A stretch of DNA of 64,000 bases from a bacterium. GTDB lineage: Bacteria > Patescibacteriota > Microgenomatia > UBA1406 > GWC2-37-13. Of the stretch, positions 34,233 through 43,679 are shown one piece after another; within the stretch, counting starts at the first letter, position 1, and every line of letters begins with the position of its first letter. The DNA lies in NCBI GenBank assembly GCA_029573715.1, contig JAKQDR010000172.1, positions 48,241 to 112,240 on the forward strand. Direction: 5' to 3'. Below the pieces are notes generated by a model that searched no databases, was not told the origin of the DNA, and saw only the letters and a list, made by a program, of their open reading frames with translations. A program made the position numbers and the translations under genes.

Positions 34233-35627
34233 TCAAGGTGTGATTGCTATGGCCTTTTGCGCTTCTGTCAGGGCAGCTGCTGTCGCCATTGCGAGTAGTA
34301 GTTCGAGTATATTCAATCCATTCTGTTTAAGTTTATCTCTGGTCGCCTGAGGAATTGCCGCTTCAGTGGCATCCAATAGTGCTTTCTCTGTAAATGCAGC
34401 CTTAATATATTCTTGGGTCTTTGCATCATCTTGCCAAACGCTTCCGTCCGGATTTTTGATTTCTCCCTTTGTAAGTTTATCAAGCATGCCTTGTTCAGTT
34501 TCTCCGCTTAGATCACCAAGTTTGCTCGTCAGCTCTGTAAAAGCATTGAGCCCAAGTATTTTTTGATCAACCCGCTCTTTGGTTTCGCGGGCTTTTCTTT
34601 CCGCTTCAGTTTCTGTAGTAGTTTGACCGGCTGGTTTGGCTTCAGGTGTGGCTTGTTTTTGGCCATTTGCAGTGGCGCTTTCCTGCATTGCGAGCAGCGG
34701 TCCATATTGTTCTAGTGTTAGTAATTGCGCCGATGTAAGTGGTGCCGCATTTGGGTCGTTAAGCTGATCTCTGATATGTCCTGCAGCTTCAATGAGCGTT
34801 TTGTGATTTCTTTGGAGTTCTTTTAGCTCATGTTGTTCTGCGTACGTGAGCTTTCCTTGATTTGATAGTGTCATTATTCGTTGTACGGTTGGCTCAACAG
34901 GTTTAGCAACGTTTGCGTTTTCGGCAGGCATTGAAGGTGTTGTCTGTGTTTCAGAGCGACTGATAGAGGTCGGTGATGCATCAACACGTTTCAAGGCTTC
35001 TCGAAGACCCTTGTGTCCAGCTGCTGCGTATATCTCGGCTTTCTGTTTTGCATCACGTACGAATGCATCTAGCATCGCGTCAGCCTGCGAAATTTGGCTT
35101 GGATCTTTCGAGTTTTTCAGCGCTTGGACTTGCGCATCAATAGAGCGCATGAATGGGTCAGCTCGATAGTCCACTCGACAATTGCCGTCTTTGTCAGGCT
35201 TTGTAACATATAGTCCTAATCTGCGGTAATACTCAGCGGCATGCGGATCTTTTTGCACAAAGCTTTCATATGCTTTCCTATCAGACTCGGCCATTTGTTG
35301 AGGCGTCAGAGGAGTGGTGTCACCCATTTCTTTTTTCTTCTGAATTATTTTAGCTTGCTCACCTATACTCAGTTTCTTGAACTTCTCATCTTCATGAAGA
35401 TTAAGAGCCCTTTTTTTCCCTCCTCTTTCTCTAGTATTTCGAAGTTCAGTCAATGTGGTTGTAGATAGCTTGCCTCTAGCTCTTTCAGTTGCTCTTTTGG
35501 CTCTTCTCTCTTTAGTTAATGGATGGTCTTTTATTCTTTCTCCCATTCCTCTGAGCAAACCCTGTGGTTTGGGTTTTTCCGTATTAAAGGTCGGTTGAAT
35601 GGGTTGCACTGCTATTTCTCCAGCCAT
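34233..35627 (-). CDS. Large low-complexity protein of unknown function (464 aa)
   Basis: I do not recognise this protein. The N-terminal third is strongly basic, followed by Gln/Ala/Glu-rich helical and disordered stretches. The last ~35 residues include a hydrophobic helix (LNILELLLAMATAAALTEA) that may attach to a membrane or partner. It lies 1 bp after the 97-aa gene, 55 bp before the Clp-like gene, all in one direction, so a link with the membrane ATPase is possible. Confidence 0.6.
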   Translation of the reverse strand: MAGEIAVQPIQPTFNTEKPKPQGLLRGMGERIKDHPLTKERRAKRATERARGKLSTTTLTELRNTRERGGKKRALNLHEDEKFKKLSIGEQAKIIQKKKEMGDTTPLTPQQMAESDRKAYESFVQKDPHAAEYYRRLGLYVTKPDKDGNCRVDYRADPFMRSIDAQVQALKNSKDPSQISQADAMLDAFVRDAKQKAEIYAAAGHKGLREALKRVDASPTSISRSETQTTPSMPAENANVAKPVEPTVQRIMTLSNQGKLTYAEQHELKELQRNHKTLIEAAGHIRDQLNDPNAAPLTSAQLLTLEQYGPLLAMQESATANGQKQATPEAKPAGQTTTETEAERKARETKERVDQKILGLNAFTELTSKLGDLSGETEQGMLDKLTKGEIKNPDGSVWQDDAKTQEYIKAAFTEKALLDATEAAIPQATRDKLKQNGLNILELLLAMATAAALTEAQKAIAITP

Positions 35628-35628
35628 A

Positions 35629-35922
35629 TTATGCTGTCAATGATTGTAATTGTTTTCTGATTTTTTCGATGTCACCATCAGCTGATTGCGCCTGAAGTTG
35701 TGCCATGTAATAGTCCCCTACCGAAGTTGTGAACGGATATTTGCCCAGATACATAGCAAATGACTCAATAAATTCTTGCTGATCAGTGTACTCACCAAGG
35801 AGCTCCTCAAAATCCAAACTCGCGTCATCACCGGTGTCTTCATCTATATCACCACGCTCCACCGCCTTGTCAATTTCAAGCTCGATAGCAGCCTGCAATT
35901 TTTCTTTCAGGGTTGAGTCCAT
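35629..35922 (-). CDS. Small acidic protein of unknown function (97 aa)
   Basis: 97 aa, acidic and predicted helical, with KAVERGDIDEDTGDDASLDF in the middle and a YLGKYPFTTSVGDYY segment. No family is recognised. It lies just upstream of the 464-aa gene and 60 bp downstream of recG on the same strand. Confidence 0.6.
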   Translation of the reverse strand: MDSTLKEKLQAAIELEIDKAVERGDIDEDTGDDASLDFEELLGEYTDQQEFIESFAMYLGKYPFTTSVGDYYMAQLQAQSADGDIEKIRKQLQSLTA

Positions 35923-35982
35923 ATCGTTTCATTATTGCACGATGTCTTGTGGTAATGCAAGTGCTATTTGTACAAAGCCATC

Positions 35983-38142
35983 TTAGTCTTTTGCGATGGA
36001 CAAGCTGGTATAGGCCAAAAGCCTTTTGGCCACTGCCGGATATTTGTGTGGTGTGTAGTGTGAGGCAAATTGCTTTGCTGCATCTTGCGTGCGTGATACG
36101 AGTTCAAAATCAAAGAGATTCGCAATGTCAAATTCCCCGGTGCCATGCTGTGCAGTGCCATAGATGTTTCCGGGCCCCCTGCGGCGAAAATCATATTCCG
36201 CAAGCTCCATACCGCTGGTTGTTTTCGCGAAAAATGCCAACCGTTCAGACTCGGTGCGCCCATCTGAGGTAAAAAGCACACAATACGATTGTGCGCTCCC
36301 CCGCCCCACTCGTCCCCGCAGCTGATGCAATTGGGCAAGCCCGTAGCGCTCTGTACCTTCTATCACCATGATGGTGGCGTTGGGGATATCGATTCCCACC
36401 TCAACCACTGTTGTGGTAACGAGAATGTCGTATGCTTTATCGCGAAATTTCTGCATCACTGCTTCTTTTTCGGCCGACTTCATCTTGCCATGAAGCATGC
36501 CAACAGCAAGCTCAGGAAAAATGTCTTTTTGTAAAACGGTTGTTTCTGCCTCAACGGCTTTAATGCTCTCTTGCGTCTCATCATCCTCATCCGCCTCATC
36601 GTTTTGAATGCGTGGACATACCACAAAAACCTGACAGCCCGTGGATTTGATTTGAGTGCGGATCCACTCATACGCAGACGTGCGCTTGCTGGCAGGGGCA
36701 AGATAGGTGCGTATTGGCAGCCTTCCCATCGGCATATCAGTGAGAACGGAGATGTCTAAATCACCAAATAATGTCAATGCGACAGTGCGTGGAATGGGAG
36801 TTGCAGTCATTGTAAGCAAGTGGGGGCTTTGTGAAGACTCATTTATTGCTTTATCTTTAAGAATTGCCCGTTGCACAACTCCAAATCGGTGTTGCTCGTC
36901 AATTACAATAAGTCCCACCCCGGCAAACTCATGTGAACTGGTGATAAGCGCATGAGTGCCAACCACTATATGAGCGGGCTGAGCATCTTTGACTTTCACC
37001 TTTACTTTTTTTCGCGATTGCCCCGTAATAAGCTCCACTTGTACTCCTGTGTTTTTGAGTAGTGAAGAGATGGTTTTGAAGTGTTGGTTTGCGAGTATTT
37101 GAGTCGGGCACATAAAAAGCGTCCGATATCCATGCAGGTGTGCAAAATATGCGGCGAGCGCCGCCACGACTGTTTTGCCCGAGCCCACATCTCCTTGTAA
37201 AAATCTATTCATCGGATGTGTCTTCCCCATGTCCATGTGAATATTCTTCCAAACGCTCAGTTGAGATTGTGTAAGGGTGAAAGGTAAATCTTGTATACAT
37301 AATTTCATGCGAGCTTCAATTTCTGAAGAGCCCGCACACACTGTGGAATTCTGGCGCTTTTTCCATTCATTTTTCACCAGTGCATGCGCAAGATGAATGG
37401 TAAACAGTTCATCAAAAGCCAGTCGCTTTTGAGCACTTTCTGCATCATCAAGTGATGAAGGTGCGTGGGATTGACACAAAGCCTTGGCATACGGGGTGAG
37501 CCTGTTTGTACTGACTATATCGAGGGGAAGCCACTCTTGAATTTCATTCTCATCAAGGTTGTGGATCACGTGTTGCACTTTTTCTCGAATTAGCCGAGTA
37601 GAAAGACCTCCACGCTGCGAGTAAATGGGGACTATTTTGCCCGTATGCTTTGACATGTTGCCAAGCGCTAAATGCTGATTGCCTAGTAAATCACTATTTG
37701 GTTGGAGATGGTTTTCAATATTGGTTATCTCTGTACTCGGAATTTGTTCATACTCCATCGGTTTCATTATGAGCTTCTTCCCTAGTTGCTCGGCGGTGCC
37801 CGCTACTGCCAAAATGTTCCCCACTTTTGCAATACTTGAGACAATATACGGCTGATTAAACCACATGAGTTTCAGTTCTCCACTCTCATCATGTATTACC
37901 ACTTCTTGCATAGTAAAGTTGCGCCGTATATAACGGGTCTTGGCGCTAATGACCACGCCTTGAGCGGTCACTGTCTCACCCGCTTGGATAGAGCCGATAG
38001 GTGAGGTACGGGAATAGTCTGCGTAGCGCCTGGGGCGATACATCAGAAGATCCTCGACAGTATAAATGCTCACGTTATTAAGCCGCGTAAACGTTGTTTT
38101 ATGAGTTTTGGGCAGTAGAGTAATAGGATCGGCAAGCTTCAT
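35983..38142 (-). CDS. recG: ATP-dependent DNA helicase RecG
   Basis: 719 aa from the ATG at 38142, close to the usual RecG length; the frame is open to 38301 but that extension runs through the 34-aa peptide gene. An N-terminal OB-type wedge domain (VTAQGVVISAKTRYI) is followed by the helicase core: Walker A GDVGSGKTVV, the box II IVIDEQHRFG, and C-terminal motif VI with HQLRGRVGRG. RecG remodels stalled replication forks. TATAAT lies 7 nt before the chosen start. Confidence 0.95.
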   Translation of the reverse strand: MKLADPITLLPKTHKTTFTRLNNVSIYTVEDLLMYRPRRYADYSRTSPIGSIQAGETVTAQGVVISAKTRYIRRNFTMQEVVIHDESGELKLMWFNQPYIVSSIAKVGNILAVAGTAEQLGKKLIMKPMEYEQIPSTEITNIENHLQPNSDLLGNQHLALGNMSKHTGKIVPIYSQRGGLSTRLIREKVQHVIHNLDENEIQEWLPLDIVSTNRLTPYAKALCQSHAPSSLDDAESAQKRLAFDELFTIHLAHALVKNEWKKRQNSTVCAGSSEIEARMKLCIQDLPFTLTQSQLSVWKNIHMDMGKTHPMNRFLQGDVGSGKTVVAALAAYFAHLHGYRTLFMCPTQILANQHFKTISSLLKNTGVQVELITGQSRKKVKVKVKDAQPAHIVVGTHALITSSHEFAGVGLIVIDEQHRFGVVQRAILKDKAINESSQSPHLLTMTATPIPRTVALTLFGDLDISVLTDMPMGRLPIRTYLAPASKRTSAYEWIRTQIKSTGCQVFVVCPRIQNDEADEDDETQESIKAVEAETTVLQKDIFPELAVGMLHGKMKSAEKEAVMQKFRDKAYDILVTTTVVEVGIDIPNATIMVIEGTERYGLAQLHQLRGRVGRGSAQSYCVLFTSDGRTESERLAFFAKTTSGMELAEYDFRRRGPGNIYGTAQHGTGEFDIANLFDFELVSRTQDAAKQFASHYTPHKYPAVAKRLLAYTSLSIAKD

Positions 38143-38149
38143 GTGCATC

Positions 38150-38155
38150 ATTATA
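38150..38155 (-). promoter_or_regulatory. Putative -10 box of recG, leaderless configuration
   Basis: TATAAT on the minus strand ends 7 nt before the ATG at 38142. No good -35 hexamer is seen. It supports this start over upstream ATGs at 38148 and 38151, which overlap the box. Confidence 0.45.
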
Positions 38156-38174
38156 CTCGGTAAGAAGCTGGGCT

Positions 38175-38279
38175 TTAGCGCATGAAGTACGGGGCGAAGG
38201 AGGTGAGCAACAGAATGATGCAAGCCCCGATTAATATTGCGCGCCACAGTTTTTTGATCATGCGTTTCGATTTTGCCAT
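38175..38279 (-). CDS. 34-aa basic single-helix membrane peptide
   Basis: The reading frame encodes MAKSKRMIKKLWRAILIGAC then a hydrophobic run IILLLTSFAPYF and MR before TAA. A basic cytoplasmic end followed by one membrane helix gives an N-in single-pass topology. It has its own promoter: TTGCAA, an 18-bp spacer and TACAAT, then 6 nt to the ATG. It starts 33 bp before recG's predicted start region and is divergent from the methyltransferase gene. Function is unknown. Confidence 0.7.
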   Translation of the reverse strand: MAKSKRMIKKLWRAILIGACIILLLTSFAPYFMR

Positions 38280-38285
38280 GCTGAT

Positions 38286-38315
38286 ATTGTATACTGCCCA
38301 CTACCCGCTTTGCAA
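38286..38315 (-). promoter_or_regulatory. Promoter of the 34-aa peptide gene, leaderless configuration
   Basis: On the minus strand TTGCAA (38310-38315), 18 bp and TACAAT (38286-38291) are followed by 6 nt and the ATG. Confidence 0.65.
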
Positions 38316-38323
38316 GAATTATT

Positions 38324-38902
38324 ATGAGTATGGCCGAGCAGTTATTTCTACTTCGAATAGTATTTCTCCTTGTTGAACTTATTCTTTTAGTGGGAATAGT
38401 GTGGTATTGTGTTTATGTCACGGCACTTCTGGTTTCGCGTTATATGGAAGTACCCTTTGTTCCAACAGATAGCGATGCGGTGCAGGCTGTATTTGATTAC
38501 CTGCGTCCACAGAAGGGAAAACGATTTTTAGAAATTGGATTTGGCGATGGGCGTGTCATATGCTATGCAGTAAAAAAGTATGGGCTTTTGGGTCATGGCG
38601 TTGACACGAATCCGGTGTTTGTGCATGTTGCACGCATGCGGGCGTGGCTTATGGGCATAGCTCATAAGATCAGTTTTGAGCGAAAAGATGCACGACAAGC
38701 ATCTTTCAAACAAGCAGACATCATTTTCATATTTATGCTTCCTGCCCTATTACATGACGTTCAAATTCAGCATGGATTGCAAAAACAAGCGAAAAGAGGT
38801 ACATATGTCGTGAGTCATTGGTATCCCATTACTTACTTTGCGAAACAAGAAGTTTTTCGTTTCAGTGGAAAAGACCATGAAACATATGTATATAAGATAT
38901 AA
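38324..38902 (+). CDS. Membrane-anchored class I SAM-dependent methyltransferase
   Basis: 192 aa. Two N-terminal hydrophobic helices at about 5-45 precede a Rossmann methyltransferase: motif I is FLEIGFGDGRV near residue 66, with the acidic residue of strand 2 in GVDTNPVFV and motif IV in QADIIFIFML. The acceptor substrate is unknown; a membrane lipid or envelope precursor is plausible. It is followed after 18 bp by the PBP gene. Confidence 0.8.
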   Translation: MSMAEQLFLLRIVFLLVELILLVGIVWYCVYVTALLVSRYMEVPFVPTDSDAVQAVFDYLRPQKGKRFLEIGFGDGRVICYAVKKYGLLGHGVDTNPVFVHVARMRAWLMGIAHKISFERKDARQASFKQADIIFIFMLPALLHDVQIQHGLQKQAKRGTYVVSHWYPITYFAKQEVFRFSGKDHETYVYKI

Positions 38903-38920
38903 TGATGGTTCTATACGCTT

Positions 38921-41320
38921 ATGAGACGAAGTCGATTTAAAAGCCGTCGCGCATATCCGCTCATCCAGCGCATCAAAAAACGTGCATTGCTTATTGGTGC
39001 GGGGGTTTTGGTGGGTGGTTTTCTTATTGCCCTTCTTGGATTTTGGCTCTTGACTAAAGATTTGCCGGAGCCGGGCAAACTTTCAACATCACGTGCTGGG
39101 TCATTAGTTGTTTTAGATAAGGACGATGAGGTGGTGCATCAACTCTTTAAAGACAGGCAACATATACAGGTGCGAAGCGACGACATCCCAAAGCATCTTA
39201 AAGAGGCGACTGTCGCTATAGAAGATAAGGATTTTTATAAACACAAGGGCTTTGATCCGCTCACCATTTTTCGAATTCCATTTAACTATGTTTTTCGAAA
39301 TGGGCGGGTGGTTGGAGGGTCGACACTCACCCAACAGCTTATCAAACAAGGGTATCTTGATTCATCGCGTACCGTCACGAGAAAAGCAAAAGAACTTGTT
39401 TTAGCAATACGCATAGAAGGCAAGCTTACCAAAGACGAAATACTGGTAGAGTATCTTAACATCGCACCCTATGGCGGAACTTATGAAGGAGTGGGGGCAG
39501 CATCACAGGCCTATTTTGACAAAAAAGTTTCTGACTTGACGCTTTTGGAGTCGGCCATTTTGGCCGGTTTGCCTCAGGCTCCCTCAGTATATTCTCCCTT
39601 TGTGGGACAACGAGGTGCCTGGCGCAATCGAACAAAAGACGTGTTGCGCCGTATGCTTGAGGATAAGTACATCACGAAAAAAGAACACGATGAAGCGCTT
39701 GAAGATATGATTACCTATGAATTTGCTAATAGAAAAGTAAACATCAACGCCCCTCATTTTGTATTTTATGTGCGAGATGAAGCAGAAAAGATTGTTGGAC
39801 CGGTTGCGATGCGACAAGGAGTTGTCATAAAAACAACGCTCGATACCGACTTACAAAAAGAAGCAGAGCAAATCGTGTACGATGAAGTTACTAGTCTTGC
39901 AAGTTACAATGTGGGTAACGGCGCGGCACTGGTGCTTGACACAAAAACTGGAGATGTGCTCACCATGGTCGGCAGCTATGATTTTAATGATGAGGAATAT
40001 GGCAAGTTTAATGTAGTTGCTGATGAAAGCGCGCTCAGACAGCCTGGCTCAACACTCAAACCTCTGTTAGTTGCTGCTGCGCTTGAAAAAAAAATCATCA
40101 CCGCCTCATCGGTCATCATGGATACGAAGACTTCATTTCCCGTTATCAATCAGGCCGATTATGTGCCCGTCAATTATGATGGCAAATATCGAGGTCCGGT
40201 GCAAGTCCGTTTCGCACTGGGCAATTCGCTCAACATTCCTATGGTGAAACTTATGGCGCAATTTGGGCTCACCAATTTTCTGACAAGCATGGAGATGTAT
40301 GGTGTATCAAGTTTAGCTCCCACTCAGGCGAATTTGTCTCGATTAGGGTTATCGGTGGCGCTTGGTGGAGGTGATATTCGCATGACCGAGCTGGGACAGG
40401 CGTTTTTGGTGCTCGCCCGTGGGGGCACCAAAGTGTCTATGAGCGCTATTACAGAAATTCGTGACAACACCGGTAAAGTGCTCTACCGCAGACCGGAGCA
40501 AAAAGTGAGCAAGGTGATGGATCGTGGAGTCGCGTTTATTGTTTCACACATCCTTTCAGATAACGTCGCACGCACTGATGCATTTGGCACCAATTCATTG
40601 CTTGTTGTTCCCGCCAAGACGGTTGCGGTCAAAACAGGTACCACCAATGATAAACGTGACAACTGGACAGTAGGGTACACAAACGGAGTGGTTGTTGTGT
40701 CGTGGGTGGGCAATAATGACAACACCCCCATGAATCAACAAATCGCATCGGGTGTGACGGGCGCATCACCAATATGGAATCAAATCATGCGCAAGGCACT
40801 TGAAACCTATCCAGATGGTATTATCGAAAAGCCTGATAATGTTGTTGCAGAGCTTGTGGACACGTTGGCAGGAGGTAAACCAAGAGATGACGCAAACAAA
40901 CGCGCAGAATACTTTCTTGCAGAAACCCAACCAAAAGATGTCGCGCCCGTCTATCAAAAAATCAAAATGTCTAAAAATCAGTCGGGCAAACGTGCAAACG
41001 ATGCAGAAATTGCTGCTGGTCAATATGAAGAAAAAGATTATGTCGTTTTTACAGAAGATGATCCGGTGAGCAGCGATGGAAAAAACAGATGGCAAGAAGG
41101 CATAGATGCATGGATTCAAGAACAGTCTGATGAAAAGTATAAATTTCCTAAAGATACGTCAGATCATAAGATAGAGCCAACAAGTGTTCCTACCCCAACC
41201 AATCCGCCGCCCGCCCCCACCTCTACTCCCACCTCTCCTTCAAGTACGCCGATCCCCGCAACCTCCACTCCTGCCTCAACGCCAACACCGACTCCCACTT
41301 CATCAGCTACAGACGATTAA
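38921..41320 (+). CDS. Class A penicillin-binding protein (PBP1A-like)
   Basis: 799 aa. One N-terminal membrane helix (about 25-50) precedes a GT51 glycosyltransferase with AIEDKDFYKHKGFDP and GGSTLTQQLIKQGYL. The transpeptidase has SxxK in PGSTLKPL near 385, SxN in GNSLN and KTGT near 570. It polymerises and cross-links peptidoglycan outside the membrane. The last ~45 residues are a Pro/Thr/Ser tail (from PTNPPPAPTSTP), a likely wall-spanning or flexible stalk. O-antigen ligase follows. Confidence 0.96.
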   Translation: MRRSRFKSRRAYPLIQRIKKRALLIGAGVLVGGFLIALLGFWLLTKDLPEPGKLSTSRAGSLVVLDKDDEVVHQLFKDRQHIQVRSDDIPKHLKEATVAIEDKDFYKHKGFDPLTIFRIPFNYVFRNGRVVGGSTLTQQLIKQGYLDSSRTVTRKAKELVLAIRIEGKLTKDEILVEYLNIAPYGGTYEGVGAASQAYFDKKVSDLTLLESAILAGLPQAPSVYSPFVGQRGAWRNRTKDVLRRMLEDKYITKKEHDEALEDMITYEFANRKVNINAPHFVFYVRDEAEKIVGPVAMRQGVVIKTTLDTDLQKEAEQIVYDEVTSLASYNVGNGAALVLDTKTGDVLTMVGSYDFNDEEYGKFNVVADESALRQPGSTLKPLLVAAALEKKIITASSVIMDTKTSFPVINQADYVPVNYDGKYRGPVQVRFALGNSLNIPMVKLMAQFGLTNFLTSMEMYGVSSLAPTQANLSRLGLSVALGGGDIRMTELGQAFLVLARGGTKVSMSAITEIRDNTGKVLYRRPEQKVSKVMDRGVAFIVSHILSDNVARTDAFGTNSLLVVPAKTVAVKTGTTNDKRDNWTVGYTNGVVVVSWVGNNDNTPMNQQIASGVTGASPIWNQIMRKALETYPDGIIEKPDNVVAELVDTLAGGKPRDDANKRAEYFLAETQPKDVAPVYQKIKMSKNQSGKRANDAEIAAGQYEEKDYVVFTEDDPVSSDGKNRWQEGIDAWIQEQSDEKYKFPKDTSDHKIEPTSVPTPTNPPPAPTSTPTSPSSTPIPATSTPASTPTPTPTSSATDD

Positions 41321-41356
41321 GGCGTCATCCGCATCGTAGAGTTCAAGGGTGTGCTG

Positions 41357-41362
41357 TACAAT
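41357..41362 (+). promoter_or_regulatory. -10 box of the ligase gene, leaderless configuration
   Basis: TACAAT ends 7 nt before the ATG at 41370. The -35 region is poor, so the gene may also depend on read-through from the PBP gene. Confidence 0.45.
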
Positions 41363-41369
41363 AACCGGT

Positions 41370-43205
41370 ATGGAAAAAGTAATACGATGGATAGCACAAA
41401 GCGTTTATATGCTTCTTTTGCTTATAGTTCCTCTGATTATGAGCACTGCAACGTCTGAAATGTTTGAGTTCCCCAAAATTCTACTGATATATGCAGGAGC
41501 TTCCACTGTGTTTGTGTGTTGGGCGCTTTTGCGGTTATGGTATGGACTGCCTGTTCGCCGACACACGCTTTTGAGTTGGGTGGGACTATTTGTCGTATCA
41601 CAAATTATTGCCACCATCACTTCCATTGATCCTCATACGTCAATCTTTGGCTATTATGGGCGGTTTAATGGTGGTTTGGCTTCAACAGTGGCATACGCAG
41701 TATTGTTTGCAGTCGCATCACAACTATTTTCAAAAGACTCGTTCAACAATCTGCTTCGCATATCAATAGTGGCGAGCATCATCGTGCTTTTGTGGGGCTT
41801 ACCGGGGAGACTTTTTGGGGTTGATATGTCATGTATCTTATTCCGTCAAGAATTTTCCAACGCATGTTGGACCAACGAATTTAGACCGCATGAACGTATG
41901 TTTTCAACTCTTGGTCAGCCAAATTGGCTCGGTGTGTATTTCGCGACTCATGTATTTTTTGGCATGTATTTCGTTGTCCGTATATGGGGGCAAAAAAATC
42001 ACTCGTCTGTTTTGCGTCGTAACCTGATTGTGTGTGCATTGGGGGCATATAGCATGGTGATGGCATGGGGTGTATGGCTTACTGCCTCACGCTCTTCCCA
42101 ACTGGGGCTTGGAGTAGGAGTGTTAAGCATGGTATTTATCTACCTGTGGCAGTATAAGCGAAAGTCGATTGTGTTAGTGACAAGTGCCATGTTGCTTGTG
42201 ATTGGCATCATTTTCAGCATAGGATATCTTTCACGTATTGCACCGCCTGCATCTGGCGGGGTGACGCACTCAGGTGTCATTCGGCTCATTGTATGGGAGG
42301 GCGCTTTGAAGCTTGCCTTGCGCTACCCTTTGACCGGTACGGGCCCGGAAACATTTGCCTATAGTTATTTTCTGACACGTCCCGAAGCGCACAATGACAC
42401 CAGTGAACGTGAATTGATATATAACAAGGCCCATAATGAACCGCTACACCTACTTGCAACATCGGGAATGATTGGTTTTATTACCTACGCAGCAATGTTT
42501 TGGTTTGGTGTTCGCAGCATGGTTCGATCACGTGAAGGTGTACCGTTTGCGGCTTCCATTGTCGCGATGAGTCTCATTAACTTTTTTGGCTTTTCTACCA
42601 CATCTTCACAACTTCTCATGTATCTGGTTTTAAGTTGGGGAGTTCTCGCATCTGCGCAAGTTGAAAATCAACGTCTTCGTCCAGCAAAACTCAATCCGTT
42701 TGTCATTCGAGTTATTATAAGTATCATAATCATCGGAGGGTGGTTTATGAGTTTGCAGTATGTGTATAGTTATTATCTTGCCGACACACGCTATGCGCAA
42801 GCGCTTAATCGGCAGTATGCGGGTGAGTATGTTGAGTCGGTTGAAGCATTTGTGCAAGCGCTTGAGCTTCGCGCGGAACATGTATATGCCAACAAACTCG
42901 CCCTGACGCTTGCTCAAACTGCCTATGCTTTAGGAATGGCTGATGAGCAAGGCGAATATGTTGATTCAGTTTTGCGATATGCGAAGATGGCGCAAGATAT
43001 GCAAACGCGCGCCCTCACCAAATCTCCGCGCAATCCGCTGTATTGGAAAGACAGAGTAAAAATGTACACTCTGCTTATACAAGTGCTGCCCGATGCAATG
43101 AAAACTGAGGCAGAAGACAACTACAATAAGGCTCTTCAGCAAGCGCGTCTGCTTGCACCTACCGATCTAACGGTTCGCACCATATCTGAAGAATCAGCTC
43201 AGTGA
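41370..43205 (+). CDS. O-antigen ligase/polymerase-like protein with C-terminal TPR-like region
   Basis: 611 aa from the ATG at 41370. About eleven membrane helices are followed from roughly residue 450 by a soluble helical region resembling TPR repeats. The long periplasmic-type loop includes LTGTGPETFAYSYF and YNKAHNEPLHLLA, where the HN signature matches the WaaL/Wzy family. These enzymes join glycans to lipid or protein carriers or polymerise repeat units. The acceptor is unknown. The gene is in series with the PBP gene. Confidence 0.88.
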   Translation: MEKVIRWIAQSVYMLLLLIVPLIMSTATSEMFEFPKILLIYAGASTVFVCWALLRLWYGLPVRRHTLLSWVGLFVVSQIIATITSIDPHTSIFGYYGRFNGGLASTVAYAVLFAVASQLFSKDSFNNLLRISIVASIIVLLWGLPGRLFGVDMSCILFRQEFSNACWTNEFRPHERMFSTLGQPNWLGVYFATHVFFGMYFVVRIWGQKNHSSVLRRNLIVCALGAYSMVMAWGVWLTASRSSQLGLGVGVLSMVFIYLWQYKRKSIVLVTSAMLLVIGIIFSIGYLSRIAPPASGGVTHSGVIRLIVWEGALKLALRYPLTGTGPETFAYSYFLTRPEAHNDTSERELIYNKAHNEPLHLLATSGMIGFITYAAMFWFGVRSMVRSREGVPFAASIVAMSLINFFGFSTTSSQLLMYLVLSWGVLASAQVENQRLRPAKLNPFVIRVIISIIIIGGWFMSLQYVYSYYLADTRYAQALNRQYAGEYVESVEAFVQALELRAEHVYANKLALTLAQTAYALGMADEQGEYVDSVLRYAKMAQDMQTRALTKSPRNPLYWKDRVKMYTLLIQVLPDAMKTEAEDNYNKALQQARLLAPTDLTVRTISEESAQ

Positions 43206-43635
43206 TGAGTACAAATACTCCAAGACAAGATGGAAAATATTAGTAAAAAGAACAAATAAGGATTGTTCTCGATTTTACTCGAACCGTATCAAAACCAAGT
43301 CCTAAATACTAAATGCTAAACGCTAAATTGCTGCCTGCCCCGCGAAGCCTTGGCGAAGCGGGGATTGCTGAGTGCTGTATCCTTCGAGTCAAGTCGAGAA
43401 GGATCAACAATTCAAAGCCTTGCGTACGGTGGCGATGCTCCTCGGAGCTTTATGCGAAGTGGAACCTGCCACTCCCAAGCCTTAGCGAAGGGTGGACGAG
43501 AAATAACAACATACGATAAGAAACAACATAATAGCAAGTTCTCGACGTTGCTCGAACAGTATCAAAAAAAAGATAAAGGTAAATAGAGCAAAGATGGGTC
43601 GTTCTCGAGTTCATTCGAACTGTATCAAGAAAAAA
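43206..43635. repeat. Repeat-filled gene-free region downstream of the ligase gene
   Basis: No gene is supported in these 430 bp. Three 30-bp direct repeats of the form GTTCTCGA...TCGAAC-GTATCAA start at 43265, 43538 and 43601. A heptad array of four CTAAATR-type units is at 43302-43329. Hairpins follow it, such as CCCCGC...GCGGGG at 43338-43363. Short open frames crossing the region follow the repeats and are rejected. Confidence 0.75.
43302..43329. repeat. CTAAATR heptanucleotide array (4 units)
   Basis: Units CTAAATA, CTAAATG, CTAAACG and CTAAATT run in phase with no spacers. The unit differs from the TACAGAG, GCTAATA and GTTCATA arrays elsewhere in the window but has the same 7-bp length. 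Confidence 0.7.
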
Positions 43636-43660
43636 ATCACCCGACCAGCGGTCGGGTGAT
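43636..43660 (-). terminator. Rho-independent terminator of the pilus operon
   Basis: A perfect 11-bp stem (ATCACCCGACC/GGTCGGGTGAT) with an AGC loop. On the minus strand it is followed by a run of six T, so it ends the minus-strand pilB-T-C-pilin transcript 20 bp after the pilin stop. On the plus strand the T-tract is weak. Confidence 0.9.
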
Positions 43661-43679
43661 TGAAATTTTCACTTAAATT

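Noticed and set aside
38143..38301. N-terminal extension of RecG
   Set aside because: It overlaps the 34-aa peptide gene and its promoter and is not RecG-like.
43313..43586. Short plus-strand reading frames after the ligase gene
   Set aside because: They follow hairpin and heptad repeats and have no protein-like features.
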